Positions 35,217 through 48,022 of a DNA stretch of 64,000 nucleotides are shown one piece after another. Made by a program: the position numbers and the translations under genes. This DNA is from Triticum aestivum (Eukaryota > Streptophyta > Magnoliopsida > Poales > Poaceae), in the NCBI RefSeq assembly GCF_018294505.1, contig NC_057794.1, positions 189,868,466 through 189,932,465 on the forward strand, given 5' to 3'. The notes below the pieces were generated by a model, which saw only the letters and a list, made by a program, of their open reading frames with translations, had not been told where the DNA came from and ran no database searches. How positions within the stretch are numbered: position 1 is the stretch's first letter; each line of letters starts with the position of its first letter.

Positions 35217-35697
35217 TGTCGGTGTCAAAACCGGCGGATCTCGGGTAGGTGGTCCCGAACTGTGCGTCTAAGGTCGATGGTAACAGGAGACAAGGGACAC
35301 GATGTTTACCCAGGTTCGGGCCCTCTCTATGGAGGTAATACCCTATGTCCTGCTTGATTGATATTGATGAGTATAGGGGTTACAAGAGTTGATCTACCTC
35401 GAGATCGTATGTTGTGGTCTAAACCCTACAGGTATGATGAGTAATGTCATAATGATCTACCGACTAGCCTGGCCTTGGCTTATATAATGTACCAGAGGCC
35501 TAGGATAACAAGAGTCCTAGTCGAATACGCCGGTGGAGAGGAGTCCTTGTCTTGATCACCAAGTCTTGTGGAATCTTCCTCGTGTATACATCGACTGTCC
35601 GGACTGACCCATGAGCATACGGCCATGGGGGTCCTCGGCCCAATCCAACTGATTGGGATATGACGTGGTGAGTACCCCCTAGTCCAGGACACCGTCA
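35217..35697 (-). repeat. 3' LTR of the non-autonomous element
   Basis: 481 bases. On the minus strand it begins TGACGGTGTCCTGGACTAGG and ends TTTTGACACCGACA. TATATAAG at 35486-35479 (minus) is a candidate TATA box; the same motif is in the other LTR. Confidence 0.9.
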
Positions 35698-36000
35698 GTA
35701 GCCCCCTGAACCGGTCTTCAAGTTGGGGACGCTTCTCAATTCTTCCGAACTGTTCTTCATCTTCGGTCATCAGTCTTGAAAACTGGTTCAATAAATATTC
35801 CCATCTTTGATCTTGAGGATCGCCGAAGTAAATCGAAAGAGTTTACACGTTGGGTATCCGAGGAGCCCCTTTAAGTTCTCGGCCTTTATCAATGCCTTGT
35901 TATTTTTATGCCACACCTCGGGTTTGAAGTTGTTCCCGGGTGGCAGTGTCTTCGTGCGTCCGAGCTCCAACGCAGGACTGCATTCGAGGTATCTTTTGCA

Positions 36001-36120
36001 GCCGAGCACCAACGCCGGACGCTTCCGAGCTTCAACTTCGGAATGTATCTGAGCTCCAACACCGGACTATGTCCAAGCTCCAACGCCGGACTGTATCCGA
36101 GCTCCAACGCTGGACTATAT
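36001..36120. repeat. five tandem copies of a 24-bp unit
   Basis: Units CCGAGCTCCAACGCCGGACT + 4 bases begin at 36001, 36025, 36049, 36073 and 36097; a looser related copy lies near 35958. The length is a multiple of three, so the array is open in frame, but no gene contains it. Confidence 0.85.
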
Positions 36121-37159
36121 CCGAGGTGTCATAAATCACCTTGGTTCAAAAAAGTTGAAGGAGTTTAGCCGAGCTTAATGCCAGAAATGCCCTCTATGGA
36201 TCCAGCCACTGGCGCCCGAGCTTTATGCCGGACTTCTTCTGAGGTGGTGCACCACCCCGACTATGGGCCTATTTTTTGTCAATATTTTTGATTGGTGCAA
36301 TTTATTCTCTGCCGAGATATATAGCCAGTAGCCCTCAAGGTGTGTATCGGTCTAAAACCCGAGATGCACCGAAAGGATGACATAAGACTGCTGATCCCAG
36401 TAGCAGCTGAGACTCAGGTTGATTTGCAAAATCGGCCTGAGGATCAACTCCTAGCTCGGTAGAATACTTCAGGACACAAAAAGCAGTGTGCAAAGTCCTC
36501 GAGACTCAGGTTGGGTGCGGCTGACCAACCTGAGGATCATAATCTCCTCGAAAACTATATTGCACTTAAATTTTCTGCACTAGATTGCCAATGCAGTAGC
36601 CCCCGAGACACTGGTCGGGTGGCAACACCAGATTAGGGGATCGATGTGCCCCTTTAATATTAGTAAATGATAAGCCCGAAGCCCAGTGGCCCCCGAGCCT
36701 TAATGCGGGCACGGGTAGCCGAATTAAGGATCGATATCCAGAGTAAAATCACAAATCCTGTGTAATGATTCTATGTATCCAAGTACTTTACATCATTAAT
36801 GCTCGGATCTGCATTGTACAAAACTTTGTTGACCGACCATCGGCTTCCACCTCCTCGTCCAGTAGCCGAGGAGTGTTTGTCCTACTGTATAAAGCTGTTA
36901 TAAGGGCAAAGATTTATGGAAAACAAGGCAATCCGGCCATACGGTTTTACAAACAAAGGTACACGAAGAGATATGTTATATTACTTAATGTAAGAAACAT
37001 CTTCCAAGAAAATAGTCCTGCTATCGGTTCCTTTCTTTGGGTCGTCATTTGTATCATGATCATAAAACCTCACCTCTGATCAATGTGGGAAGAAAATATT
37101 GAGGATTTAGTTCGGGGAAAGTTCCCAAACTCTAAGGTATTAATGAACCAAAAATTTTA

Positions 37160-38960
37160 GTTTCGTCGTTGCCAACCAATGTGATACTTTAAGATCGCTA
37201 GCTTTCGGCTTCACCCAGTCTGAGGTACTAACTTGGATGACCCGGTAGTAAAAATCACAGAGGTGCTCCCTTAACCGCCTAGCCGAACAATCGGGAACAT
37301 AGGGGTAAGCACAGGAGCCAGGCAACTCAGCTTGGCAAAAATCTTAAGTCAAATTGATGCATATTTATGGCTTTATAATGATGATTACGGAAGGCAGCCC
37401 TTGTATGGTAAATACAAATGACGATGATGTGTTTATTTTGACTCCATTGCGACCGTTTATCAGTTGAAAGTGGCCCATCATCGGCTTCTACCCCTTTGTA
37501 GATACTACGCAGGGTGTCTCCACAATAACAAGACAACCCTTAGCCGACGTCTCGGTGCCCGAAGGCGGTTGTGTTAGCGGAAACGAAGCAATCAGATATG
37601 CGGGCTTTATAACTTTCACTTAGTCATAGGAGCTTTAAACTGGGGAAGCTAGCTATGAGCCCCCAGTTAGTGTTCGGCGACATCCAAGGTCAAGCCGTAA
37701 ACACTTTGGCCAATGTTATGAATGGCCCGTCATTTAACACAGACATCGGATAGCTGACCAGTTTACGCTTATTGTGACAATCAGTTTTCGGCTTCCTCCA
37801 CTAAGGAGCTTGACCATGTAAGCTGGAAGCACAATCGCAGTGGTTCTCCCTTTGCACACCTAGCCGAACAAAGCGGAACGTAGGAGGCAAGTGCAGGAGC
37901 CGGGCAACCCAACTATTGACCAAAGACACAATTCGAAACCGATGCAAATTTAGCAATATCCGAGAATGTTTTTGCCGAATATCTAAAGGTGCCCGGCGTT
38001 GCATTGTGAGACTTGTGCCGAAAACACACAAATAGTTTTAAAGTGTCATAAGCTTGGAAAACCAAAAAAACGTCAGTAAAAACATGACGTCCAAACAAGA
38101 TCAAGTGTTCGGTGCCAATCCAAGAATTGTAAAAAAAGAAAAAATTATGCTCCTATCGTGCTTTAACATGACACACCCGATCTCAACACTTCAAGCAGAC
38201 TAGCCTACAGCTTCGAGCTCCTTATCCCAAAGGCGAAGTACTTCTTCGAGGCCAGTTTAGCAAACTAAACTCGAGCGGCTTTTTAGAGAGAAGAGATGCT
38301 ATCCGGCTATTGACCATACACTCGAGTCAAAAAACGAGCGATAGAAAAAGACTTTGCAACGACCAAGAAGAAAACACATTTACTATAAAACAGCTCATAT
38401 AAATTTTAAGAGCCCCCAAGTGACTTGGGTAAAAGAATTTTATGTATAATTACTGTATGTACCGATGTACTTATATCATATCTGTGTTCACCCGAACTTT
38501 AAACGCGTCTTAACCGACCATCGGCTTCTCCCTCTTCGGTCAAGGACCGAAAAGTGTCATGTACTCCACCTGTTGAAAGCATCGACGGTGTTTCCGATAA
38601 CCAGGCAATCATGCCATAAGGCTGTAACAGACAAAGCGCGCTCAGGGAACCTATGCTATAGACTAACAAAGTGTAAGAAGCATCTTCGAAGAAAACAGTA
38701 CCTCCACCGATACCTTTCTTTGGTTGCTCATTGTTACTATGAGACTTGTGCAATAGATTTTTTTACTCATGAGTTCCATTGTGTGTCGGCCATTATTGAA
38801 AATAATAAGAGCACTAGCTTTCGGCTTCACCCAGTCTAAGGTACTAACTCAGATGACCCGGTAGTAACAATCGCAGAGGTGCTCCCCACCTAGCCGAACA
38901 ATCAGGAACATAGGGGTAAGCACAGAAGCCAGGCAACCCAGCTTGCGAAACACTTAAGTC
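37160..38960. repeat. long direct repeat inside the non-autonomous element, step about 1.6 kb
   Basis: TTTCGGCTTCACCCAGTCT at 37203 recurs at 38819 (1616 bases apart), together with about 130 bases downstream (GACCCGGTAGTAA, GCACAG.AGCCAGGCAAC). A more diverged third copy starts near 37785. Confidence 0.75.
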
Positions 38961-41437
38961 AACATAGTGCATATTATGGCGTAATACATGAACAAGGAGT
39001 GAAGCCGTACAAGTATAATCATATGCAAGAGGAAAGGCTTCATAAAGGAAGCCCCCAAGTAAACGGGGTATTTGAATTTGCTTGCAACAAACAAGGTTTT
39101 GACAAAGAAGTTTTTCGCAAATGACTTTTTGTCAAAAAATCATAATGCTTGGTCGAACCAAACGAAATTTAAAACTAAAGGTTTTTAAGCATGGAAGCGA
39201 CTTAGCTGGTTAAATGCTCAGTGTCTATGCACGGCCCGAGCTTACGGTGGGACAAGGTCCCAGCCGCCAAGCCGATCCCGATGTGACGGGGCGAAGAGCT
39301 CGGCACTCCGAAGTGGCGACATAGCATGGCCCATGCAGGCCGGTAGTGTGATGCTGAAGTCCCCGGCGTGGCTTAATGAAGTAATGACGAAGCCCTCAGT
39401 CCAGCCGAGGTGACGTGGTACGTCGGTACGCCGAGGTGACAACGCTGCCCGACCCGGATCCTTTACCCGTGCACAAAAAATAGTGCAAGCGGAGATAATA
39501 GGAATACTAATAAAAAATTGTTGCATAATTAATAATTTATGCAAAGCGAGTAATAAAAGAAACATGACCCGTGTGCCGAACACTCGATGAGGTAGAGCTC
39601 TCTCAGCGATGCCGAAGTCACCGAGGCAACCGAACATGTTGGTATGGCGATTCAACCAACAAGGTGATCACGCGAGCCGATTGGGACCACGACGTCGGCT
39701 TGCCAAAGTGACCGCGTGACGCAGTCGAAGTCAATCACCTACACACATAAAATAGTGTGGTCCAAAAAGGATAATTGCTTTTCACAAAAATAATTTATTG
39801 AAAGAGATGTGGCCGGGCGCCGAAGTCATGTCGATGCAGGGCGTCGGCGGTGTGATGTAGTGAAGGCGTGGCCAAGCCTGAATTCATAGGCCGGTCTGAG
39901 TTCCGGATGCGGCATTCGCCGAACTATATGCGGAAACTGACCGAACCACCATGCACCGTTGTTAATGCATCCACCATTTGATAGACCTGTGTATAGATGA
40001 TGAAACAAACCAAAGTAATAATTCCTTGGGAAAAATAAACCCAAGTAAGAAAAAAAACTAAGATTAATAGCACCTGGTTTATCTGTTGTAGCAATCTGAA
40101 GAAAGGTTACTCCCAAAATTGGGACTCGATCTGCACACCCATCGCCTGATGGGCGATAAAGCGACGGCATGGCGATGCTGGCAAAGGTGGGCTCGCCGAG
40201 GTAAAGCCCCTGGTCCAGCTAATGTGACGAAGCTGGTCGGCTAGTGACATCGAAGTCACTGGAGTAAGTTGACGAAGAAATATCAAACTCCCCGGTCTCA
40301 CCGAGATGACGGAGTGGGTCAGTACAGAGACGTTGCAGCTGCCATGTCAGCTGAGGTGTTGAAGCAGTTCGTGATGGACATCTTCTTGAAGAAGCAACAA
40401 TGCGGCCATGCCGGCGCTGGTCATAACTTGTGACGCGGTCAATGCCGGATTGATGAAGTAACCAAGCGGCGATGTCGGTGTGCCAGACTCATACAATCCG
40501 TGGGGTGATGGTGTTGGTGATGATTTATCCTTCGTGATGCCAAACTCTTGTTCAGCTTGCCAAGCTGATGATCTGATAAGGTTAGACTCGACTCAATGAA
40601 GCGACGGTCTGTCTAGCACAGGTCGGCCGGCGTGGAGCAATGTTACCGGACTGGTTTTACACCAGCACGATGGTGAAGAGTGCCTCGGAGAATGCTTAAA
40701 ATTTTATGGGCACGTGTTAGAAACAACGCACAATACCATAGAAAAAAATTCCTTTAAAAAGGTTGTCCAATATCACGTTCATAAAGAAACATGAATTCTA
40801 GTCGGATCCGTATTCGCGCAGAAAATAGATCCGAAAAGTGATGCACTAATCGGAAGGTTCCCGGAGTTTGGACGGTCGGATCGAGCTGAAATTTTGAGGG
40901 GTGGTAGATATAGGAATTCCGCAGAAGATCAATGGTTGGATCTTCCAAAGGACGGCCGAGCTAGGTGGTGGAGACCACTCCCTAAACTTGTCCAGATTGT
41001 CGTCCAAATTTGACAGGGCTCCGGTATATCATAGATTGCTGGAGATTCCTCCATCGAAACTCGACGAAATTTTGCATGGTTGTTGTAGACTCAATTTGCA
41101 TAATTCCACAAAAGGAATCATCAAAGCGATGCTCGAGTAGGTGGTGGCAGCGGATACAAATTCGTTGTTCGGAAAAACAGCATGGTCGCCTGAGGGCAAT
41201 GTTGACTTTGAGCCCCCGAGCTCCATGGATGATTCCTTCATGATCTTGATAGAGAACAGAGTTGATGTTGATGAAGGCCCCCGTCCTAACATGACGATCG
41301 GAGATGGAGCGCGGTCCTCGGTCGAGCCAAGGTGACCAATCGAGTCGGCGCCGAAGATGCCGGCGTCGCAGTTGATCTGCGGGCGAGCCATTGATCCTTT
41401 GCCGATCACACAACAGAACTCTCAATAAAAGCACCAT

Positions 41438-41850
41438 TGTCGGTGTCAAAACCGGCGGATCTCAGGTGGGCGGTCCCGAACTGTGCGTCTAAGGTCGATG
41501 GTAACAGAAGACAAGGGACACAATGTTTACCCAGGTTCTGGCCCTCTATATGTAGGTAATACACTACGTCATGTTTGATTGATAATGAAGAGTATAGGGG
41601 TTACAAGAGTTGATATACCTTGAGATCGTATGTTGTGGTCTAAACCCTACAGGTATGATGAGTAATGTCATAATGATCTACCGACTAGCCTGGCCTCGGC
41701 TTATATAATGTACCAGAGGCCTGGGATAACAAGAGTCCTAGTCGAATACGCCTGTGGAGAGGAGTCCTTGTCTTGATCACCAAGTCTTGTGGAATCTTCC
41801 TCGTGTATACATCGGCTGTCCGGAGTGGCCCATGAGCATACGGCCATGGG
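41438..41850 (-). repeat. 5' LTR of the non-autonomous element, part 1
   Basis: Collinear with 35217-35630 of the other LTR, with scattered differences. It is cut at 41850 by Tekay-2 and resumes at 51247. Confidence 0.9.
41846..41850. repeat. left target-site duplication of Tekay-2
   Basis: ATGGG, matching 51247-51251. The uninterrupted sister LTR near 35625 carries the expected empty-site sequence. Confidence 0.92.
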
Positions 41851-42378
41851 TGTAACACCCCAGATGTAACTTACCATATTTTTATTCCAACTCTTGCCAT
41901 TTTCGGCTCTAAGTTATGATTTCCCTCGTGGTTGGGTTTTGTCTTCATTCTGTTTTTTGTTCATGTGATGCATCTCATATCACGTCATCATGTGCATCGC
42001 ATTTGCATACGTGTTTGTCGCATGCATTCGAGCATTTTTCCCGTTGTCCGTTTTGCAATCTGGCACTCCTACGTCCTCCGGCGTCCCCTTTTGTCTCTTT
42101 TCGAGTGCGGGTGTTAAACGTTCTCGGATTGGACCAAGATTTGACAAGCGGCCTTGGTACACCACCAGTAGACCGCCTGTCAAGTTTCGTGCCATTTGGA
42201 GTCCGTTTGATACTCCAATGGTTAACCGAGGAACTATAAAGGCCTCTTGTGTGTTGCAGCCCAACACCCCTCCAAAGTGGCCCAAAACCCATCCAAACCC
42301 TCTCCATCCTCTCGACCGTTCGATCACGATCGCATGGCCGAAAACTGCACTCCATTTGGACTCTCCTAGCTCCCAGAA

Positions 42379-42386
42379 TCTATAAA
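42379..42386 (+). promoter_or_regulatory. TATA box in the Tekay-2 5' LTR
   Basis: TATAAATA, about 530 bases into the LTR, conserved at 47308-47315 and in Tekay-3 at 55326-55333. In all three copies it is followed within about 35 bases by a GC-rich segment beginning ATGAACCCTA. Confidence 0.7.
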
Positions 42387-42573
42387 TAGGCCTTCCCCGT
42401 CCAAATTCGCGGATGAATCCTATCCCTCCTTCCACCAAGCGCCGCCGGACGAAAACCCCGCGGCCGGATGTGTCCGCCGGCTACGTCCCCTGCACCAATC
42501 AGGCGCCGCACGTCATCAACGCCACCACGCCAGCCAACCGCCGGCCGCCATGCGTCCCCGAGCCCGCGCCCAC

Positions 42574-43030
42574 NNNNNNNNNNNNNNNNNNNNNNNNNNN
42601 NNNNNNNNNNNNNNNNNNNNNNNNNNNNNNNNNNNNNNNNNNNNNNNNNNNNNNNNNNNNNNNNNNNNNNNNNNNNNNNNNNNNNNNNNNNNNNNNNNNN
42701 NNNNNNNNNNNNNNNNNNNNNNNNNNNNNNNNNNNNNNNNNNNNNNNNNNNNNNNNNNNNNNNNNNNNNNNNNNNNNNNNNNNNNNNNNNNNNNNNNNNN
42801 NNNNNNNNNNNNNNNNNNNNNNNNNNNNNNNNNNNNNNNNNNNNNNNNNNNNNNNNNNNNNNNNNNNNNNNNNNNNNNNNNNNNNNNNNNNNNNNNNNNN
42901 NNNNNNNNNNNNNNNNNNNNNNNNNNNNNNNNNNNNNNNNNNNNNNNNNNNNNNNNNNNNNNNNNNNNNNNNNNNNNNNNNNNNNNNNNNNNNNNNNNNN
43001 NNNNNNNNNNNNNNNNNNNNNNNNNNNNNN
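42574..43030. other. assembly gap (N)
   Basis: 457 N inside the GC-rich part of the Tekay-2 5' LTR. Reading frames that cross it have no support. Confidence 0.99.
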
Positions 43031-44177
43031 GCGCCGCCATCCCTTCTCCGGCCGCTGCCCGCCGCCTTCCCCGCCGCTGAGCGAACGCCGACGCCTCCGC
43101 CCTACTCTGGACGCCGCTAAGCTCCGGCCTTCTCCCCAACTCCAGCTCCGCCGCCCCTCGAGCTCTCCGGCGAGTTCCAGGCCAACTCCGGCCATCCTCA
43201 GAATCCGCGCCCAGATCTGGATCCAGAGAGGGTTGACCCCGAATTTCTCTCTAAGTCATTTTGCATTATTTTTCTGGTTGTGTTCATCATGCCATAACTC
43301 TGTCATCATAGCTCCGTTTTGGGTGTGTGATATATCAAAATGTTCGTTAGGATATCCTCTTCATATTGGTCCATTGCACCATACTTGTTTGACTCCATGT
43401 TGATGCCCTAGTGACAGTTGCAAGAGTGCTATAAAATGTTAGTTTTTGTTTGTTAACAGATTATGAGCATTTGTCATTTTTGCCATGATTATTGTGTGCT
43501 TCCTATGGACTTGAGCTCTACATTTGTTTTGGGCTATGCCATGCCATATTTACAGGGGTGTATGCCATGTATTTTTGTGATCAATGTGGTGACTAGCACA
43601 TGCATGCAAAGTAGCTCTCGTGATGTTGCTGATTTCAGGGACTTAGAATTTCAGTAATTCATTTCCCTGATGTTATATTTATGCCAAGTATTCATGTTGC
43701 TACAGAGAGATACATGCTTCTTTTGAGTTTGTTCAGTAAGGATGATTTTGACATATGGTTGTGCTCTATCCATCCATTACCTTTTTTGCATTTATGAAGC
43801 CCCCTAGCATGACTCAATCTTGCTCTTCTTTTGCTATAAAATGTTCCTGGCTGATTGTTTACGTGTTAATCAATTTTGCCAAGGTTGTTGTAGTTGATCC
43901 ATGCATGCTATGGGTTTGTTCTTGCCATGGTTAGCTACTTGATCATTTCTTATTGCTGGTAGTATGCTTAGCTTGTCATGCAATGCCTTGTGTTGAGTGC
44001 ATCTAGCTCGCAAACATGCCTACGTAACTCTGTTTTTGCCATGTCCAGTTTTCTACTAAGTCTGAATCTGTTATCGAAACTTGCTATGTTTACATGGGCG
44101 CCATCATATCTTATGATCCTTTTTGGCTTATGGTCAGTAAGGACTTTTGTTATATGCTTTGAGTAGATTCATGCCAT

Positions 44178-46735
44178 GAGCTTTTCGAACAACTCAAAGG
44201 TGCTCAAGTATTCTCCAAGCTTGACCTCCGTATGGGCTATCATCAGATTCGCTTTTGTGAACAAGATATCCCCAAGATAGCATTCAGAACAAGCTATGGT
44301 TCCTATGAATACACTGCCATGTATTTCAGCCTTGTCAACGCTCCTCCAACGTTCTCTCGCATGATGAACTTCATCTTCAACCCTTACACAAATGACTTCG
44401 TCTTGGTGTATCTCGATGACATTTTGGTCTTTTCCAAGAACAAGGAGGATCATGCCAAGCATTTGAGATTGGTGCTGGACAAACTCAGAGAACATCAGTT
44501 CTATGCGAAGTTTTCAAAGTGTGAGTTTTGGCTCGATGAGGTTCTCTACCTTGGGCATATCATCTCTGCTAGGGGCATAGTTGTTAATCCTGAGAAGGTG
44601 TCTGCAATTGTGAATTGGGAACCACCTCAAAATTTGAAGCAGCTCCGCAGTTTCCTTGGGCTTGCAAGCTATTGTTGAAGATCCATTGAGAATTTATCTA
44701 AGATCGCGAAGCATCTTTCCAACCTCCTCCAGAAGCATGTGAAGTATGCTGGACGCCCGAATTTGACATCGCTTTCAACACCCTCAAAGAGAAGTTAGTC
44801 ACAGCTCCAGTTCTGACTCCTCCTGATGAATCCAAACCATTCAAGGTTTTTCTGTGATGCTTCCCTGCAAGGTCTTGGTGTTGTGTTAATGCAAGAGAAG
44901 AAAGTTATGGCCTATAACTCTCGCCAGTTGAAGCCCAACGAAAAGAACTACCCCACTTATGACCTCGAGTTGGCGGCAGTTGTCCATCTCTTTTAACATG
45001 GAGACATCTCTTGTTGGGAAGGAAAGTGGACATCTTCACTGATCATAAGAGTCTCAAGTACATCTTCACTCAACCCAACCTCAACCTCAGGCAGACTCGT
45101 TAGGTAGAAATGATTCAAGAGTATAATCCGAGTATTGAATATACTCCAGGCAAGGCCAATGTCATTGCTGACACTTTGAGCAGGAAGGCTTACTGCAACA
45201 GTTTGATTCTCAAGCCCTTCCAACCAGATCTTTGTGAAGCTTTCCGCAAACTTAATCTCCAAGTTGTTCCTCAAGGATTCCTTGCCAACCTCCAAGTCTC
45301 TCCTAGTTTGGAAGATCAGATTCATGAAGCTCAACCTCTTGAAGCAATGGTGAAGAAGGTGAAGAATGGGATTGCCAAGAGCCAACCCAAGTACAAGTGC
45401 TATCGCCTTGATGACAAAGATACTCTATTCTTCGAGGACCGCATTGTTGTTCCTAAGGGTGATCTCCGTAAAGTCATTATGAACGAGGCTCACAATTCAC
45501 TCCTATCTATTCATCCTGGAAGTACGAAGATGTATCATGACCTCAAGTAGTCGTATTGGTGGACTCGAATGAAGCGAGAGGTTGCTCATTTCGTGAATGA
45601 ATGTGATGTCTGCAGAAGAGTGAAAGCGGAACACCAACGACCAGCTGGTCTCCTCCAACCTCTTGCCATTCCAGAATGGAAGTTTGACCATATTGAGATG
45701 GACTTCGTGACTGGATTTCCCAAGTCCAAGCGTGGCAATGATGCTGTCTTCGTCATCATCGACAAGCTTACTAAAGTGGCTCATTTTCTTCCTATCAAAG
45801 AATCTATCACACTAGCTCAGTTAGCAGAGCTATATACCTCCAGGATTGTCTCTTTGCATGGCATTCCGCAGTTGATATCTTCAGATCGTGGAAGCATCTT
45901 TACTTCTAACTCCTGGGATTCCTTTCAGAAGGCCATGGGCACCAACAATCGCTTCAGCACAGCCTTCCATCCTCAAACCAGTGGACAAGTCGAGCGAGTA
46001 AATCAAATTCTTGAAGATATGATCAGGGCTTGTGTCATTTCCTTTGGTATGAAGTGGGAAGATTGTCTTCCATATGTCGAGTTCTCCTACAACAAGAGCT
46101 TCGAAGCGAGTTCGGGTAAGGCCCCATTCGAGATTCTCTATGGCAGAAAGTGTCGTACTCCTCTTAACTGGTCAAAGACTGGTGAATGCCAACTTCTTGG
46201 CAATGACTTGATAACAGAGGCTGAAGAAATGTGCAAAGTCATTCGTGAAAATCTCAAAGCCGCACAATCGCACCAGAAGAGTTACTATGATAGCACGCAT
46301 CGTGACATGGCTTTCGAGATAGGAGACCATGTCTACCTCCGCGTCTCTCCAATGAAAGATACTCGTCGCATCGGTATCAAAGGGAAGCTTGCCCCTAGAT
46401 ACGTGGGTCCTTTCAAGATCATTGGCAAAAGAGGCAATCTCTCCTATCAACTTGAGCTTCCGTCTAACATTGCAAACGTGCATGACGTGTTTCACGTGTC
46501 TCAGCTTCGCAAGTGTTTCAAGACTCCTGACCGCACCATCAACTTCGAAGAGATTGATCTCCAAGAAGACATGTCTTAACATGAGCATCTCGTTTCTATT
46601 CTTGAAGAAACTAAGCACAAGACTCGCAACAAGTCTATCAAATTTCTAAAAGTGAAGTGGTCACATCATTCCGACCGAGAAGCCACCTGGGAACGCGAGG
46701 ACCACCTCCGTTCCGAATATCCGGAGTTTTCCTAG
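44178..46735 (+). pseudogene. Tekay-2 pol remnant: RT, RNase H, integrase, chromodomain
   Basis: The sequence enters in RT ([18 protein letters not shown]) and shows the palm motif [15 protein letters not shown] at 44676-44678 ends the frame. Between 44679 and 45100 several shifts disturb RNase H. From 45101 one frame carries the rest of RNase H and the integrase with HHCC finger ([11 protein letters not shown]), Asp in MDFVTGF, Asp in SSDRGS and Glu in QVERVNQ. It is broken by TAG at 45101-45103 and at 45548-45550. A TAA at 46577-46579 separates integrase from the chromodomain-like tail (about 46590-46735, KVKWSHHSDREATWE). Same lineage as Tekay-1 but another family; clearly dead. Confidence 0.92.
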
Positions 46736-46764
46736 TCCTAGATCTCGGGACGAGATCCTTTCGT

Positions 46765-46777
46765 AGTGGTGGAGTGT
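46765..46777 (+). other. Tekay-2 polypurine tract
   Basis: AGTGGTGGAGTG directly precedes the 3' LTR. Confidence 0.65.
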
Positions 46778-47307
46778 TGTAACACCCCGGATGTAACTTA
46801 CCATATTTGTATTCCAACTCTTTCCATTTTCAGCTCTAAGTTATGATTTCCCTCGTGGTTGGGTTTTGTCTTCATTTTGCTTTTTGTTCATGTCATGCAT
46901 CTCATATCACATCATCGTGTGCATCGCATTTGCATGCATGTTCGTCTCATGCATCCGAGCATTTTCCCCGTTGTTCATTTTGCAATCCTGCACTCCCATG
47001 TCCTCCGACATCCCCTTTTGTCTCTTTTTGTGTGCGGGTGTTAAATGTTCTCGGATTGGACCGAGATTTGCCAAGCAGCCTTGGTACACCACCGGTAGAT
47101 CGCCTGTCAAGTTTCGTGCCATTTGGAGTCCGTTTGATACTCCAACGATTAACTGAGGAACCGTAAAGGCCTCGTGTGTGTTGCAGCCCAACACCCCTCC
47201 AAAGTGGCCCAAAACCCATCCAAACCCTCTCCATCCTCTCGGCCGTTCGATCACGATCGCGTGGCCAAATACCGCACTCCATTTGGACTCTCCTAGCTCC
47301 CAGAATC

Positions 47308-47315
47308 TATAAATA
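47308..47315 (+). promoter_or_regulatory. TATA box in the Tekay-2 3' LTR
   Basis: TATAAATA at the same LTR offset as in the 5' copy. Confidence 0.65.
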
Positions 47316-47514
47316 GGCCTTCCCCGTCCAAATTCGCGGATGAACCCTATCCCTCCTTCCACCTCATGCCGCCGGACGAAAACCCCGCGGCCGGACGTGT
47401 CCGCCAGCCACGTCCCCTGCACCAATCGGGTGCCGCCACGTCATCAACACCACCGCCCCAGCCAACCGCCGGCCGCCACGCGTCCCTGCACCCACGCCCA
47501 CTTCACCGCCACCC

Positions 47515-48022
47515 NNNNNNNNNNNNNNNNNNNNNNNNNNNNNNNNNNNNNNNNNNNNNNNNNNNNNNNNNNNNNNNNNNNNNNNNNNNNNNNNNNNNNN
47601 NNNNNNNNNNNNNNNNNNNNNNNNNNNNNNNNNNNNNNNNNNNNNNNNNNNNNNNNNNNNNNNNNNNNNNNNNNNNNNNNNNNNNNNNNNNNNNNNNNNN
47701 NNNNNNNNNNNNNNNNNNNNNNNNNNNNNNNNNNNNNNNNNNNNNNNNNNNNNNNNNNNNNNNNNNNNNNNNNNNNNNNNNNNNNNNNNNNNNNNNNNNN
47801 NNNNNNNNNNNNNNNNNNNNNNNNNNNNNNNNNNNNNNNNNNNNNNNNNNNNNNNNNNNNNNNNNNNNNNNNNNNNNNNNNNNNNNNNNNNNNNNNNNNN
47901 NNNNNNNNNNNNNNNNNNNNNNNNNNNNNNNNNNNNNNNNNNNNNNNNNNNNNNNNNNNNNNNNNNNNNNNNNNNNNNNNNNNNNNNNNNNNNNNNNNNN
48001 NNNNNNNNNNNNNNNNNNNNNN
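47515..48022. other. assembly gap (N)
   Basis: 508 N at nearly the same LTR offset (737) as the first gap (723). Confidence 0.99.

Larger units (their letters stand above)
35698..41437 (-). other. non-coding interior of the non-autonomous element
   Basis: No ORF with a retrotransposon motif on either strand. It consists of diverged repeat modules. A 24-bp tandem array sits at 36001-36120. A module TTCGGCTTC...TAGCCGAACAA...AGGAGCCAGGCAAC recurs around 37203, 37785 and 38819, partner blocks CCGACCATCGGCTTC are at about 36833 and 38513, and GTGACG/CCGAAGT-rich short repeats fill 39230-40650. Confidence 0.7.
41851..44177 (+). repeat. Tekay-2 5' LTR, 3' part deleted
   Basis: Collinear with 46778-49256 of the 3' LTR. 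The match breaks after ATGCCATG at 44171-44178, where pol sequence begins. A gap of N covers 42574-43030. Confidence 0.9.

Noticed and set aside
36765..41449. Short frames in the non-autonomous element as possible host exons
   Set aside because: No motif, no splice-consistent series, and they fall in repeat modules of the element interior.
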